NCBI GenBank assembly: GCA_023078555.1
Contig: CM041197.1
Location: 7,410,842 to 7,474,841, forward strand
From: Ulva prolifera
Taxonomy: Eukaryota; Chlorophyta; Ulvophyceae; Ulvales; Ulvaceae
Direction: 5' to 3'
Length of the DNA: 64,000 nt
Shown here in pieces: positions 1-11,714 of the stretch (positions are counted from its first letter, which is position 1; every line of letters begins with the position of its first letter). Position numbers and translations under genes: made by a program. A model generated the notes under the pieces. The model made no database searches. It was not told where the DNA came from and was given only the letters and a program-made list of their open reading frames with translations.

Positions 1-350
1 TGACAAGATCCCAGTACGCAACGCCCTCAACGTCCCCATCCTCGGCAGGCGCACCTGGCCCAGAGCCAGTGGTGTGCTTCACCGGCCAGGAGTGCGAGCC
101 GCCGGCGCCACCTCCAGCTGCTGCGCAAGATTCTGCGGAGGCCCCGGGAACAGGCGGGACTGGGCCCGATGTCCCCCCGGAATCTGTGCCGCCTCCGCGC
201 GTGCCAGGTGCACCCACTGAGGCACCGCTTGACCGCGGACTGATCACCCCCGATGACCTGTCAGCATCGTCTGCTTCCAGGGGGCACGTGACCAGCTGTC
301 TTGCCGCGGCCGCTGCTGTGGCAGTGTTTACGCCTGCTCTACTAGGATGA
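1..350 (+). pseudogene. Gene Z: last exon of a cysteine-rich surface protein, frameshifted, cut by window edge
   Basis: This is the 3' end of a paralogue of genes C, D and E. Codons from base 2 read DKIPVRNALNVPIL, the same motif that opens the last exon of gene C (DKIPVRNALDVPFI). From base 69 another frame carries VVCFTGQECEPPAPPP, a proline-rich linker and a hydrophobic tail ending at the TGA at 348-350. In gene C these two parts are in one frame. Here the join near bases 40-48 is 2 bases shorter, so the frame breaks. The tail (LAAAAAVAVFTPALLG) is a GPI-attachment type end, as in C. The rest of the gene lies left of the window. It may be a young pseudogene, or the gap may be a sequencing error. 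Membership of the family is certain from the match; the loss of function is less so. Confidence 0.75.
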
Positions 351-872
351 CCTGGAAATGTGTGACATGCTTCTTCCATATGAACTGCACTTTGCGCATA
401 GGTGCCCTTTCGTGTGTCCATATGCATGGCATCGCAGTGTGATACAGGCATATTGGGCCTCTGGCCACAGCCCGGCAACTGTGCATTTGTGGATTTTGTG
501 TTGATCCGCAGAATGCAGATCTGTTTCTGTTTCATATACGAACCGCACACATAAGATTTGTTTCACCTTTGGCCCTTGCCGTCGGTACAAAAGGCAGCAA
601 CCGCACACGGGCGTGTACGCTGCAATTCAGGTGGTCCTCGCATTCTCAAGTGTAAGAGAACAATGTCGAGAAAGTTTGGCAGAGGTGTTCATGCAAAACA
701 TGTATCACGCCCATCTGCAGCCTGTACAAGCAAATTGCCGACGTGGAGGTTCTTGATTCCAGTTTTCCAAACTCAGCAAAGTTCACATGTCTTGAAAGCA
801 GGATCCGACACAATGCAGTCAGTGTTTGTACTTGTTGCAGCCATTAGGCGCAGACGTTGTGCTTCTACTATG

Positions 873-1288
873 TAGTTACAAAGGACAGAGGCCGGGCAGC
901 GAGCCGTCGCTAGGCCTAGGAATTCACACGCAAATCCACTCACGCCGTCATGGCACTTCTAGTATGTATGTAGTTACAAAGGACATAGGCCGCGCAGCGA
1001 GCCGTTGCCAGGAATACACACGCAAATCCACTCACGCAGTCATGGCACTAGGCCGGGTATACGAGCACGTACCGCAGCTCGGCCGGTGATGCCAGCCAAA
1101 GATTGAAGCCCCGCACGGAGCACAAGAGCATTCCCCTTGCACAACGCCACACTCAACCGGCGCAGAGCATTCGTTACAAACAAAGCACGGTTCACCTTAC
1201 CACACCGAGACGCAACCTCCGCCAGCCGATTCAAGTGATTCATGGCAGGCCGTCCCAAGCGACCATGCGTCTCATGCGATAACGGCAC
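873..1288 (-). mobile_element. Non-LTR retrotransposon-like 3' fragment (family 1)
   Basis: The minus strand reads HETHGRLGRPAMNHLNRLAE and RRLSVALCKGNALVLRAG, a pattern I associate with the C-terminal end of the reverse-transcriptase ORF of algal non-LTR elements. A stop and a non-coding tail ending in CCTTTGTAACTACATA follow. The tail segment is present twice in tandem here (near 882-955 and 970-1050). Related copies are near 14940-15180, 17990-18250 and 25328-25660. The class is assigned from memory of family motifs and from retroposition hallmarks of related short copies, not from a visible catalytic domain. There is no intact ORF. Confidence 0.5.
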
Positions 1289-3963
1289 AAAAATATTCGC
1301 ATCAGTATATCAATATTCGCATCGTACTGTATGTATGTATGTATGCACTAGTTATGTGCCTCATTACCGATCCCAGTGCCAGAGGTCTGTCTACAAGTGG
1401 ATACCCTGGTGCACAACACAGTCACGGTGGTCATCATGCCGGACACACGTGTTGCTGCTCCTGGCATTTCAACAGTACATCAGCAGGCGCAGCGCCTGGT
1501 GTAGCTTCGCACACGTTTGGCCAGTACGCTCTATGGAATGATTCTGAAGAGGTGCATGTGAATTTTGGTGTCGAAACCGTTCATGTTATCTGTGCAAGGA
1601 CTTTGCAGCTCGAGGCTTTCCGACTCCAAAGCAGGCACCCCAAGATTCTTTCAGTAACACGGATTATCACGACCACATGCGCGCTGCAGCCTAGCTTCAA
1701 ATGCAGCTCTGTGCGCACTTTGAAGTGCGTGCTGCACACAGGCAGCTGGTATGAAGTAGCGTAAGTCATCGTGAACATAGCATGCTGTACAGATTGCAAA
1801 GTCAGCAATATGGAGACAGATATCTGCCGTGTACCATTCATGGTCCACCTAGATACAGCAACTTTGAACACGCCTATGTACGGCGCCTAGGGGCCACAGT
1901 GTGCTCTGCTCAGGCCCAATTACCTGATACATGCAGGATACTCCCGCCCACACAGCACGGTTGACATGTGTACTGCTTTCAGAGGAGTGTAGACTGTGGT
2001 CCTAGATGGCTCGCCTTACCGACTCTTGCCTTACCGACTCGAAGATGCTCTGGCAATCGCTGTCAACAGCGTCACGAGCCGCCAGCCACAGGCTGGTGGG
2101 CTGATGTGGGACACTCCGGAGATCTCATGCATCCCCATGCATGTGACGTATAGTCACAGATACAGCCGACAGGGTCGTTCTGTGCGTGGGCTTAGGACTG
2201 CATCACGCTCCGGTTGGGGCGCGTGCGTGGGGGGCTGTTGGTTTGGCATAAGGACAAAGCCAGAGAGGCAGCAAGCAGATCACGGCGCGCTGCTGCGGCA
2301 GATCACGGCGCGCTGCCGGGTTGCTCTGCCCTGTTGTGCCGTGCTAGGGCTTAAATTGCGGGAGGAAGTTGAGGGTGGCCCCGGGGGCAACACACACCGT
2401 GGCCGTCCAGCAGACGCCGGCCTACCGCGGAAGCCCCCTCCATGCACGATCAGAGCAGCCCGAGTGCGGCGTAGCAACACAGCACCGGCATCAGCCGCCA
2501 GCCCACAGCCCACTGGCAAGCACGCCCAAGTCACGGTGCACACTGTGCATGGGCTGTGTCTGGGGGCATGCATATATGCCGAGAAGACGGACGCACTTCA
2601 CCTTTTCTCCATTTGGCCTGACAACCAGTTGAACACTGGCAACCGAGATAAAGAGACAATACAGCAGGCAAACTGCACCTCGTATGCGGCACAATGTGCC
2701 AGCATCGCACAGATGATTAAGCAAACACAAACAGATGAATCATCCATCTGTTGTAGTTTGACTGCTGCATGGACTTTCAACAATAACAGAGAATCGCACC
2801 CACCCCCCCTCACCCAGTGCGTTCTCGGCAGGAGGACCCGGCAAGGGGCCAGGTACAGACGAAAGTCCACGCAAAGACGGCCTGCAAAAACATCAGATGA
2901 CACAACCATTAGACGTGCACGGCACGGATGTCTGGTAGGTTAGGCGAACAGCCAGATGGTAGTCCGCTATATTTATTTCGAAGCGGCCATGTGCATTAAA
3001 AGGTGGTGAAAGGCACCAGCCTGGATGACTAACGTGTAGTAAACTTGCACATGGCGGCGCCCGCCCGGGGCCTGGAAGAACCTTCCAGCGCGAATCCCAA
3101 AAGCATTCTCACCAGCGACTACCATCAGCACTGTGTCGCAGTGTAGAATCATTCTTGCCCGCGGCGTGGTGGTGCATGCCATCACAGTGTGCGTGTGCAC
3201 ATGTACATGCGCTGCACTTGCGTGGGACGCTGGCTTCTGGTGTGTGGCCGTCCGACCGTGCACTGAAGCCGTGGCCAAGTTCGGCGTGGTTCGGCATCCG
3301 CTACATGTGGTGGCGTTGTTGTGCCTTTGCATTGCCCCACTGGCAGCAGTGGTACTAGTAGCAGCCACTCCGACTCCGTACGGCCGTCACCGTACCTCGA
3401 GATATGTCAACTTGAAGTGGTACATACGTATGTTGTTATTCTTGATGCTATCCCACTAGTAATTCGTCTCTGAGCGAGAAAACCCAAGCTGGGGGTCACA
3501 GCAGCCTAAAGGGTCATGATCAAAACAATGCATGAACCAAACACTGCACACCTTATCGTTGGTCTTGTAAGCTTATCGTTGGTCTGGACGCGGGCCTGGA
3601 GGACGCGGGCGATATATCCATGCTGCTACTCACGTGCATCCTTCATAAGCTATAGAGCGTGCCAGGCTATTCACTGTTTTGGTGATGACGCCAGGACATT
3701 TCTTCGACACGCATGCGCGCGTGCCCCCTCGTGGTGAGAAGCCCGATACCTCCTGTGACATCTTCTACTGCAGGCGCTCCGGCCTGCAGTATGGGTTCAT
3801 GAATCTCCACATGCTCATCTGTGCCTACCAAGGTGACGCGATATATCGAGAAAATACCTATGTACAAGCGCCTGGACGTTTCACAAGCTCGTTGTCAAAG
3901 TCAACCTGGTTCAATGACTTTACTAATCTCGGACGCACTGGTGCTCACTAATCTTGGTATGAT

Positions 3964-4041
3964 TTACAAAAGAGTTAACGGAAGAAGGCAAACACCAAAA
4001 CCGAATTTCATCCGAATCAACAGCAATACACACATACACAC
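3964..4041 (-). mobile_element. Retroposon 3'-end fragment (family 3)
   Basis: An 80-base-class repeat whose minus strand ends in CGTTAACTCTTTTGTAA. It is a diverged copy of the repeats at 5288-5367, 22094-22169, 38262-38331 and 38778-38843. Flanks share only about 5 bases, so the insertion may be old. It is non-coding. Confidence 0.6.
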
Positions 4042-4163
4042 ATGATCACACTACAACCGCGCCCACACATCAGTCCGGCAGGATCGCGTCCTCCGGGCCC
4101 GCATCTGTCATCGTCACGGTCTGCGTGTGCCAAAGCAGACAGATGTGGCCTCCAACATGCATA

Positions 4164-4209
4164 CACCATTTATGCATGTTACAAGGACAAAGGCACCATT
4201 TATGCATGT
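4164..4209 (-). mobile_element. 14-base retroposon stub with 16-bp target-site duplication
   Basis: The 16-mer CACCATTTATGCATGT occurs at 4164-4179 and again at 4194-4209. Between the copies lie only 14 bases, TACAAGGACAAAGG. This is exactly the terminal sequence of the family 2 retroposon (minus strand CCTTTGTCCTTGTA), whose ends are set independently by duplications around 46381-46867. It looks like an extreme 5' truncation during reverse transcription. Confidence 0.7.
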
Positions 4210-4618
4210 CCGCTCCAGATCCTCGCAGTTTCTTTTCGCAATAGGCTGGCACGCTGCGTCGCAAATGCGGGACGTTCGTCGTTGGGTGCCGACAATACGT
4301 ATATGCTGGTGCATTGGCGACTGCCAGTGGCGACGCTCTTACATGTCTCGCGGTGGTACCGACGTTCACTGAATGCTGAAATGTCTGAGCTCATCCTTGA
4401 TTGTTACAGAAGCTCCTCGTAGGTGTAACCGTGATTCGCCAGATCTCTGGAGCAGATCTTGTAATTCTTTTTGAGAGAACGGGCATCGCCAAGACCGCCT
4501 GTCAAGCATCAAGTAGCTACCATACAGGCTACATTGTAAAATTTGTACAATTCCTTATACGTCATTGTGTTTGTTGTGTCGCGCGCGGGGGAGTACACCT
4601 GTGCCAATCGCTGCCCTG

Positions 4619-7600
4619 ATGCATCCGTCGCACATGCTGTGGCGATGGCTGATCCTCGTCCTGCCCTTTGTGCTAGATGTGGTCCGCGCGAAAGGTGCGG
4701 TGACTGTGACATCGGGCAGGGAGCTTCAGGAAGCTGTTGAAAGTGGCGCCACGTTGGTGGTGATCACCGAACATCTGGACGCCAGGTCGTTGGGAGGTCC
4801 AGGCGTGGCGGCAATGGTGCTGACAAGTGGCTTGCTCATACGGGTCCGGAAACCTTACTCGCTGTCGTAACGAATGCTACTGTCATAAGGGGTTCTGCTG
4901 CTGTCACGCATGCCTTGGACGTCCGGCTCGGAGCGCTGTGCTGGTGATCAGTGTTGGGTTGTTTTGCAGCATTTTCAGGGCTGGTACAGAACATTAGACC
5001 TGAATATTCGGAGTATTTACATGTGATCGAGCCCGACGACCCAACACAGCTGATCACGTCGGGGAGTGCCAAGGTGCACCGCATGTCCGGGCTTTGAGTC
5101 ATCTCACGTGAACAGGAACATAACAATTCCGCGGCGCATCAGATTGTCATGGGCAATGCCAACTCTGCCGCGTTCGGGTGTTTACGCGTGTGTGGGGGGG
5201 TGTGTGTGCAGGTACATGTACCCGGTCATCTGTCAGAGCTCTTGCACAATCTGTGATCCCACGCAGCTGTTTCTTCTATACAGGGTGTTACAAAAGAGTG
5301 AACGGGAGAAAACAAACACTGAAACCGAATCTCATCCGAATCAACATCAACATACACTCACACACACCAGCTGTTTCTTCTATACAGGGTGAGTGCGGCA
5401 AAGCTCCATCGGAGCAGATCTTGGATGGACTGGACCCTACACTCGTTCCACTCCAGGCGATGCAGTGTGTGATTATCGCAAACGAGCGCTTCATGGACAT
5501 CCGCCCATCATCGCACATCAACGTGGTGATGGACAATTTGTACGTACGGTTGCAGCGTGACGTAATCGATTACATCAGGGTGCCTTTGCTTGCGTTCAGC
5601 AGCGCATCTGTGTGGATTTCTAACACCACCCTCCAAGGCGACCGTGGCGAGCATACCGCGATCACAATCAACAAGAATACAGCTCTGCATATCAGCGGTA
5701 CGTAAGCTGATGTATTTGCTCAACAGAAACTGCCATAGGTCCCCACCCGACTCATATTTTTCTCGCCTGCCATTATCAACACCAACGCCGGCTTGTAGAG
5801 TTGTGTTTCCAAAGCCTCTGGCAGCCACGTGTAGCCATGTGCTTACAGCCTAGCTTCATGTGTCTGTAACACCGTTGATCGTTTCCTTCTTTCTGCACTC
5901 GCAGCTGCTCGTGCGCGTTCTTCATTCATACTGTAAACACTTGAGTGATTGAGGCAGGGTCGTGCACATGGTGTCTACTCAGTACATGTGTGCACTGCGC
6001 AGTCAGCCACCTTTCTCATGCACAACTGTTTACATCGTAGATCTCTCTACTGTTCTACTGGTAGCGCTGACTGAACTTGAATCTGAGTGCACCATTGCGG
6101 GACACAGTCCTACGAACAAGGCGCGCGCTGGTTCTACACCGTGAGCTGCAGGCACACCGCCAGTTTGCAGCCCTTTCTTGCTCAGCGAGGCTTGCACCTT
6201 TGTTCGGCAGCCTGCTGTAGCCATTCAGCCATGGCAACCTGCTCACCTACGCTTTGCTCGCTGCTGCGGATGGTATTATACCATGATGCGCTCTGAGCCG
6301 TGCCGCGGTACCTGCAGACAGCACGCTGCACACCTTCAACGCCACCGGCAGGAGCACTCCGCTGCTGATGCTACAGAGGAACAGCAGCGCGGTCTTCCAG
6401 AGCTGCACGATCCGCGATATCACCAACCTTGATGTCAACGGCTCTGCCATCACAGCCGGCACGAGGTCGCATCTCATGTCGTCCACGGTGATGATCCAGG
6501 GTACCACCCTTGTCAACGTGACCGAGCCCTTCTTCACGGATAGTGTCAATGGCGGTGGCTTGTTCTTCTCTGACCAACCGCTGCAGGTATACAACCAAGC
6601 CCGCAACGAGTCAACCCCAGTGAAGGCCATAGCCAAAGGAATGCATGAAGGTACACCGTTTTTGAGAGTGCAAGACAGACCACCCAGTGGCAAAACGACG
6701 CCTACACCATCTGATGCACCGCGCTATTCAACGTCCATCACTGCTGCAAGTGGCGTAGCCGGTGTCACTGGGGGTATTGCCGGAGGGGTGATGGCAGCCA
6801 TTGTGCTCGTGGCCCTGTCAATGTGTTGTGTCAAACGCCGCCGTATCAAAAAAGCGCGAAGACGACTCAAGTTTGATGATGGCAGCCCTGTGAACCGACC
6901 GGTGTGTTTCAGCTGGAGCTCGTCTCCAACTTCTGATCTGAGTGGCCTGGTGTCACACGTACGGTACAGACATGATGAGCAGACATGATGAGCGAACACG
7001 CACATGTGCACATGTACAGTGTACAGTGTGACAACATGCGCATGCAACATGCTCAGCGCATCTGCTTTTGGAGCCATGCATATTGACGTACGCCTGTGCG
7101 TCTAGTCAGTCATCTGAAGCATGCCGTCGCAAGATCTTGTGACTTGTACATTATCATGACCAGACATGGCCTCAGCACATCCAGATATTGATGCCATACA
7201 TCGATGGGATACAACTTACGTGCTCCTGGCTGACTATAGGCACAAGCCCACGCTGGTCCAGCCCAGTTGCAACACACGGCGGCAGGGGTGCACATGAGCG
7301 TCATGAGCGCGCACGGCCATTCGGCCTTGCATGCTCCCATCCATACCTACAGTGCACCACCCCAGGCCCATGGCTTTTGCGCACAAGTCCCCGCTCAGGT
7401 CGCTGAAGCCGTGTCGGGGGTCCAGCCGCCCGCCCCGCCTTACCGGGGCCCGCTCTTACACAAGTCTGGCATCATGCAGTCTTGGGCATCTGAACGGTTG
7501 AGCGAGTATAACTCTGCAGAGCTGCGTGTCATACCGACCACCACCGTTACCAAGGGCTCCATGTGGTCGGACTTCCAGAAGTGCGCTCTCTCTCTCTGGG

Positions 7601-9636
7601 ATGTGCCATGTCTGTCTTTTTGCGATGTTCTGACATAAGGTGGCAACTTGACCACGCAAACCTTGGCGACTGACCTTTGTTATGGCCGCTGTTGACGCAA
7701 CGTTGGTGGCTGTGAGTCTTCTTTGTAGTACGATCACATGGACGCCAGACCCTGAGAACCCGTCCCATGCTTTTGCAGGCCAAGGGACGAGCTGTCTCTG
7801 GCCGCTCTTGAAATGGCACTGGACGCGATGTATAGCATGAAGGCGAAATTGTGCGGCCGCTACGAGCTGCTCTCGGGTGAGGATCGCCACATCGGCGGCC
7901 AGGGAGTCGTGCAGTTCGCGAGGATCACGGACCTGCGGACCCGGGTGTGCTGCCCTCGACCCCGAAGTGATGTAGCTACATACAGGCGCCTTGCACATTC
8001 TGGTGGAACCGGCGAGTATTGCAGGGCAGGACTGCGAGACCTGGGACATGGGAGATTGTGTGTTGACAATCCGATGGCAATTCCATCCCGCTGTCCCTGC
8101 ATAAATTGCTATTTCCTAGCTACTTATACACGCAGCTCCCGCTAAAGCGTTTCGCACTGATCGATTATCACCTGACGAGTGCACACACTATGCCCGCGGC
8201 TGAAATTGTCGCCAGGAATTATTTCTTGTCAATTCATATGCGCATGGTGCACTCACGTACGGATTGTTCTGACCCATGCGGCTTCACATGCTGCTGCGTC
8301 TTTGCAGACCGCTGTGAAGTTCTACATGGACAAGGCAGCCTTCCAGAGAGAGCGCGACCTGTACGAGGACTCCGCGCTGAAGTCGATGATGCCTGCTACC
8401 CTCGCTATTGATGACAACAGCGCCGGCGACTTCTGCACACCATATGGCTACACCTTTCCTCCGTATGTCGTCATGGAGGAGGGCCATTGCCTTGACATGT
8501 GGGCGCAATACAACTCTGGCCGGTTGACCATTGCCGAGGTGTGCTTGCCAAGCAGCGCTCACACGCCTTCTTCCGGCTTGGGCAACATAAAATTTCCGCC
8601 GCTGCGTCTTGCCCCGTATACTTTGGTTACAAATATGAGTTCACTGTATCTGTGTCAATTTCAGTGTATCTGCAAACGTGTGTGTGGCGTTTGCATCCCG
8701 GGTCGCTTGCAATCCCAATGTCAGTGTGCGGTTGCTATGCACAGCCCTTAAGTCTCAACTTTGTATCGTGCAGGCAATGAAGCACTGTGTGAGGGCCGTT
8801 GCAGAATTACACAGCAGTGGCTACGCCCACCGTGACATCAAGCCCAGCAACATTCTGCACCGACGGCAGAGGCGTGAGTGGGCACTTATCGACTTCGGCT
8901 GTGCCGCACGAATAGGTGAGCCCCCCTTTTGCGGAATGTGAACACGTCACAGATTCCTTGGAAATGCTTGGCCTCGACCTTGTTGTAGTCGATTTCCAGA
9001 GATTGGCCAACGCAGCTACATGAGCTCTTGTCCCAGTGCACTCCAATGCACGTGAAGGCATATATCTGGAGGGGCACCAGCTATCTCTCAGAATGCAGCA
9101 GATGTTCCGTAAGGCACTGTCCACTCATGCCTAGCAAAGCGCTGCATGTTGCTACAAATGCCGGGCCGCCCAAAATGTTGCTAGGCTGCATGGTCAGGCT
9201 GTACATCAGCATGGCCCATCGCCAGGACATCTTGCGAACACCTGCATGCTCTAAGCTCTGATGCACTGCAGGCGTGCCGGCTGACCTGGTGTTCTCGCTG
9301 AAGTATGCGCCACCGGAGGTGATGCAGGCGTTCGAGGCTGGCCGCCGCACTGTCAATGTCGACTCGGCTGTCGACATCTGGGCCATCGGCGTCATCGCCT
9401 TTGAGCTCCTCACCGGCGAGCGAGCCTTCCCCACCCGTGGCATGCCGGCTGCGGAGGCGGAGACTGCTGTGTTGGATTCAATTATTGGTCGCAAGCCGCT
9501 ACCGTGGGAGGCGGAGGGATCGGAGGAACGCCTGAGTAAAATTGGCAGCCTCGAGCGCACTGTACTGTGGTGCCTGGAGCGGGACCCCCTCAAGCGGCCC
9601 AGTGCAGATGATCTTCTCAGGTTCTGGGAACCATAA
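4619..9636 (+). CDS. Gene A: receptor-like Ser/Thr kinase with beta-helix-like ectodomain
   Basis: Nine exons close in frame (815 aa): 4619-4843, 4990-5073, 5388-5697, 6318-6901, 7240-7580, 7779-7944, 8308-8538, 8774-8915, 9272-9636. A signal peptide starts the protein (WLILVLPFVLDVVRA). The ectodomain has short beta-rich repeats such as SSAVFQSCTIRDITNLDV, in the style of right-handed beta-helix (Pmp/pectin-lyase-like) proteins. A membrane segment lies near residues 352-377, followed by Arg/Lys. A Pro/Ala/His-rich juxtamembrane part precedes a full kinase: GGQGVVQF loop, Lys574 (AVK), HRD ending at Asp668, DFG starting at Asp687, YAPPE, DIWAIGVIAFELL. All key residues are present, so it should be active. 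It is about 28 residues shorter at the C-terminus than B. Exon 2 is the weakest part of the model. A retroposon sits at the acceptor of exon 3. Ligand and pathway are unknown. Confidence 0.82.
5264..5391 (-). mobile_element. Family 3 retroposon fragment inserted at the exon 3 acceptor of gene A
   Basis: An 80-base insert (5288-5367), minus strand ending in CGTTCACTCTTTTGTAA, is flanked by a 24-bp exact direct repeat (5264-5287 and 5368-5391). The repeat contains the polypyrimidine tract and acceptor TTCTTCTATACAG. The intron therefore carries two identical acceptors 104 bases apart. Use of the upstream one would give GGT GTT ACA AAA GAG and then a stop. Only the downstream one (exon start 5388) keeps the gene open. 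Confidence 0.85.
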
Positions 9637-11714
9637 CGTCCGTGATGTGCACCTAAGTGGTCCCGGGCGTGCGCTTTCATCATGATGCCGTGTCATGCAT
9701 ATGGCTGCTCTAGATCTGGCACGTGTTGAGCTGCATCCTAGCATGAGTAGGCTAGCCCGGGATCATGTGGCTTACGTGCCCGTCATGTACTGAGCCGTCT
9801 GAGCATGCTTTAGGATTTGCTATAAGTATTGGAACGCCATGCATTCAGGGGTCCAGCTTGCAACAGTGTTAGCAAAGTGGTGTCATGATCATTCGCGGCA
9901 GCTGCCAGAGTGCCCCGTGATCTTGAATTCTGCAGGGCCAGGGTGATGCACACCAGTGCCAACCATCACAGCACATGCAGGGCGCATGAAATCAGGCCTC
10001 GGTTGCTGGATACACCACAACAGCAACACACATCACGCCCCCGGCGTCCCCGCTCCTCCCTCGCTGGGCGGGCGCCGGCTGTGGCTTGGGCGCTTAATGG
10101 GCCGCACGCCGCCTCTCCCGCGTGACCCCGCGCCCGGACACATTCCGCAGGTGCTGGGCCTTCGGCGTGCTCTGTCATGCGCGGGCCGGCGGATGGCATC
10201 GCTGCCGTGTTGCTCCGCCGCTCAGGCTCGATCTGTTTGGGTACGGGATTACAGCGGGGGGCAGCTGCAATTCGGTGATTGGGTTGGGGTCGGGGGGCTG
10301 GAGGGGCGGGCCCCCCCGGCGTCGTGCACATTGGGCCGGCGCCGGCCGGGCTGCTACCTCAAGCCGCCGCGAACGTGCAGGCGGTGGGGTCGTGTTGCGT
10401 GGGGGCGTGTGAGTGCGTGTGTTGCGGGGTTGAGCGGGGATGAGTGTGCGGGTGTGGTATGGGGGTACGTGGGTGCGTGTTCAATGGGTACCTGCCGGGC
10501 TGAGGCTGGGTGCCATGTGCGGGTGCTTGTAGTTATTTGACCCGGACTTCGTGCTGATTGGGAGTGGCTTTCGCTCTCTGTCGCACGTGCTTCGGGTTGT
10601 CCGTGTGATTCCTCGTTGTCCTGGCAGTGCTACCGGCCCCTCCGGTTTTGGCCTTGAAGCACACATCACACCAGCGTGCTGATGCACACACGCACACACA
10701 CGGCCATGTGCTTCTGTTTGCAAGACATCCACTGCCAGCCAAGCAGTACCTGGCACCGTGTCCGAGCACGTTGGTTTGATGAGGCAGTAGCAACGGGTCA
10801 ATGTCACTTTCCGACTCGACCGATCCAATAGTACGGATATTTGTATTGATAAATTTTTCAATACGAATCTCACCAAGGGGCCAGCTACTACAGCCAGCAC
10901 AGGCTGATATGCCACCACCAGAAAAACAAGCAGGCAGGCTGGCTGTGTTGGTGTGTGGTCGAGCAATTCATGTCACGTAGCTGCAGACATTTCTTCACCC
11001 GGCAGCCTGAGGTTGGACTGTCATAGGCATGCAGTATGCCTTTCGGCACCTGGGGGCCACACCTAGCAACGACTGGCGAGCATAGGGTAAACACCCCTGT
11101 GCATTCTGCATGCTCCACCCCTTGCGCGTGCACAGTTCGCATTGGTGCCGGCCATTTGCCACTGTACAACGTTTGACAGATTCACTCAGTGACTGCGAAT
11201 TGTGTTCCCTGGATCAACCAGGCGCATCACGGCAAGGCTGTATACATGTGGCAATACGGGTTCCACCGGAGGAATGAAAAATGCACCTTGACACCAGCTC
11301 CAACGAGTTCATGGCAGGAATGAGCTACAATGGCAGACACAAGGATGACGCAGACGGGAAGGTAGCGTGAACAGGAGCCATCAAGTGAAGATGTGGGAAC
11401 ACCTCCGCTATTTCGGCTAGGATTGTCACTTTCCACAAAGGCAGCGACTTCTCTATAGCTCATGGGACACACACGTTGGAAAGTCTCAAGCCCCCTGAGA
11501 GCATCATCACTGCTTCCGCTGCTTCGCCCAACGGCTCCACATGTACAGAAGAGCTTGCAACCAGTTGATGTTGCTTGTGGGATCACGTGGCCGGCAACAC
11601 CGGAAAGTTCCCACCCATAAAACAACTCAACAGAAGGAACATTAAAAGCTGCTGCCTGCTACCTACTGCTGATTCTTCGCACTTGCCCCCCCCATTGACA
11701 CCGATGTATCGACA
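9637..11714. other. Gap between gene A and the WD40 gene
   Basis: No convincing gene is seen. About 9990-10665 is a GC-rich stretch ending in GGCAGTGCTACCGGCCCCTC and a degenerate CCTTGAAGCACA. It matches the plus-strand 3' ends near 19345 and 30784, so I read it as an old plus-oriented family 2 retroposon copy. Beyond it (10670-11714) there are only short frames with no domain I recognise. This stretch should contain the 3' untranslated region of the minus-strand WD40 gene. Confidence 0.5.

Larger units (their letters stand above)
351..4618. other. Intergenic region between Z and A, with retroposon remnants
   Basis: No gene of the array is seen here. About 873-1288 is a minus-strand retroelement fragment. 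About 2247-2400 looks like a diverged minus copy of the family ending in CTTTGTCCTTGTA, with a tandem copy of GCAGATCACGGCGCGCTGC near 2274-2316. 3964-4041 is a copy of the family ending in CACTCTTTTGTAA. 4164-4209 is a 14-base insertion with flanking duplications. Patches around 640-740 resemble 28250-28400 beyond gene C, which supports a shared duplication of Z-A and C-B. The 315-codon frame at 1996-2943 has no recognisable protein character. The last 50 bases before 4619 resemble the leader of gene B. Confidence 0.6.

Noticed and set aside
1996..2943. 315-codon plus-strand frame
   Set aside because: No recognisable motif, overlapped by other frames on both strands, and partly within a repeat with an internal tandem duplication. 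Length alone is weak evidence in GC-rich DNA.
5284..5387. Upstream acceptor of gene A exon 3 as the real exon start
   Set aside because: Reading from 5284 meets a stop after five codons inside the retroposon fragment. The paralogue B starts at the position equivalent to 5388.
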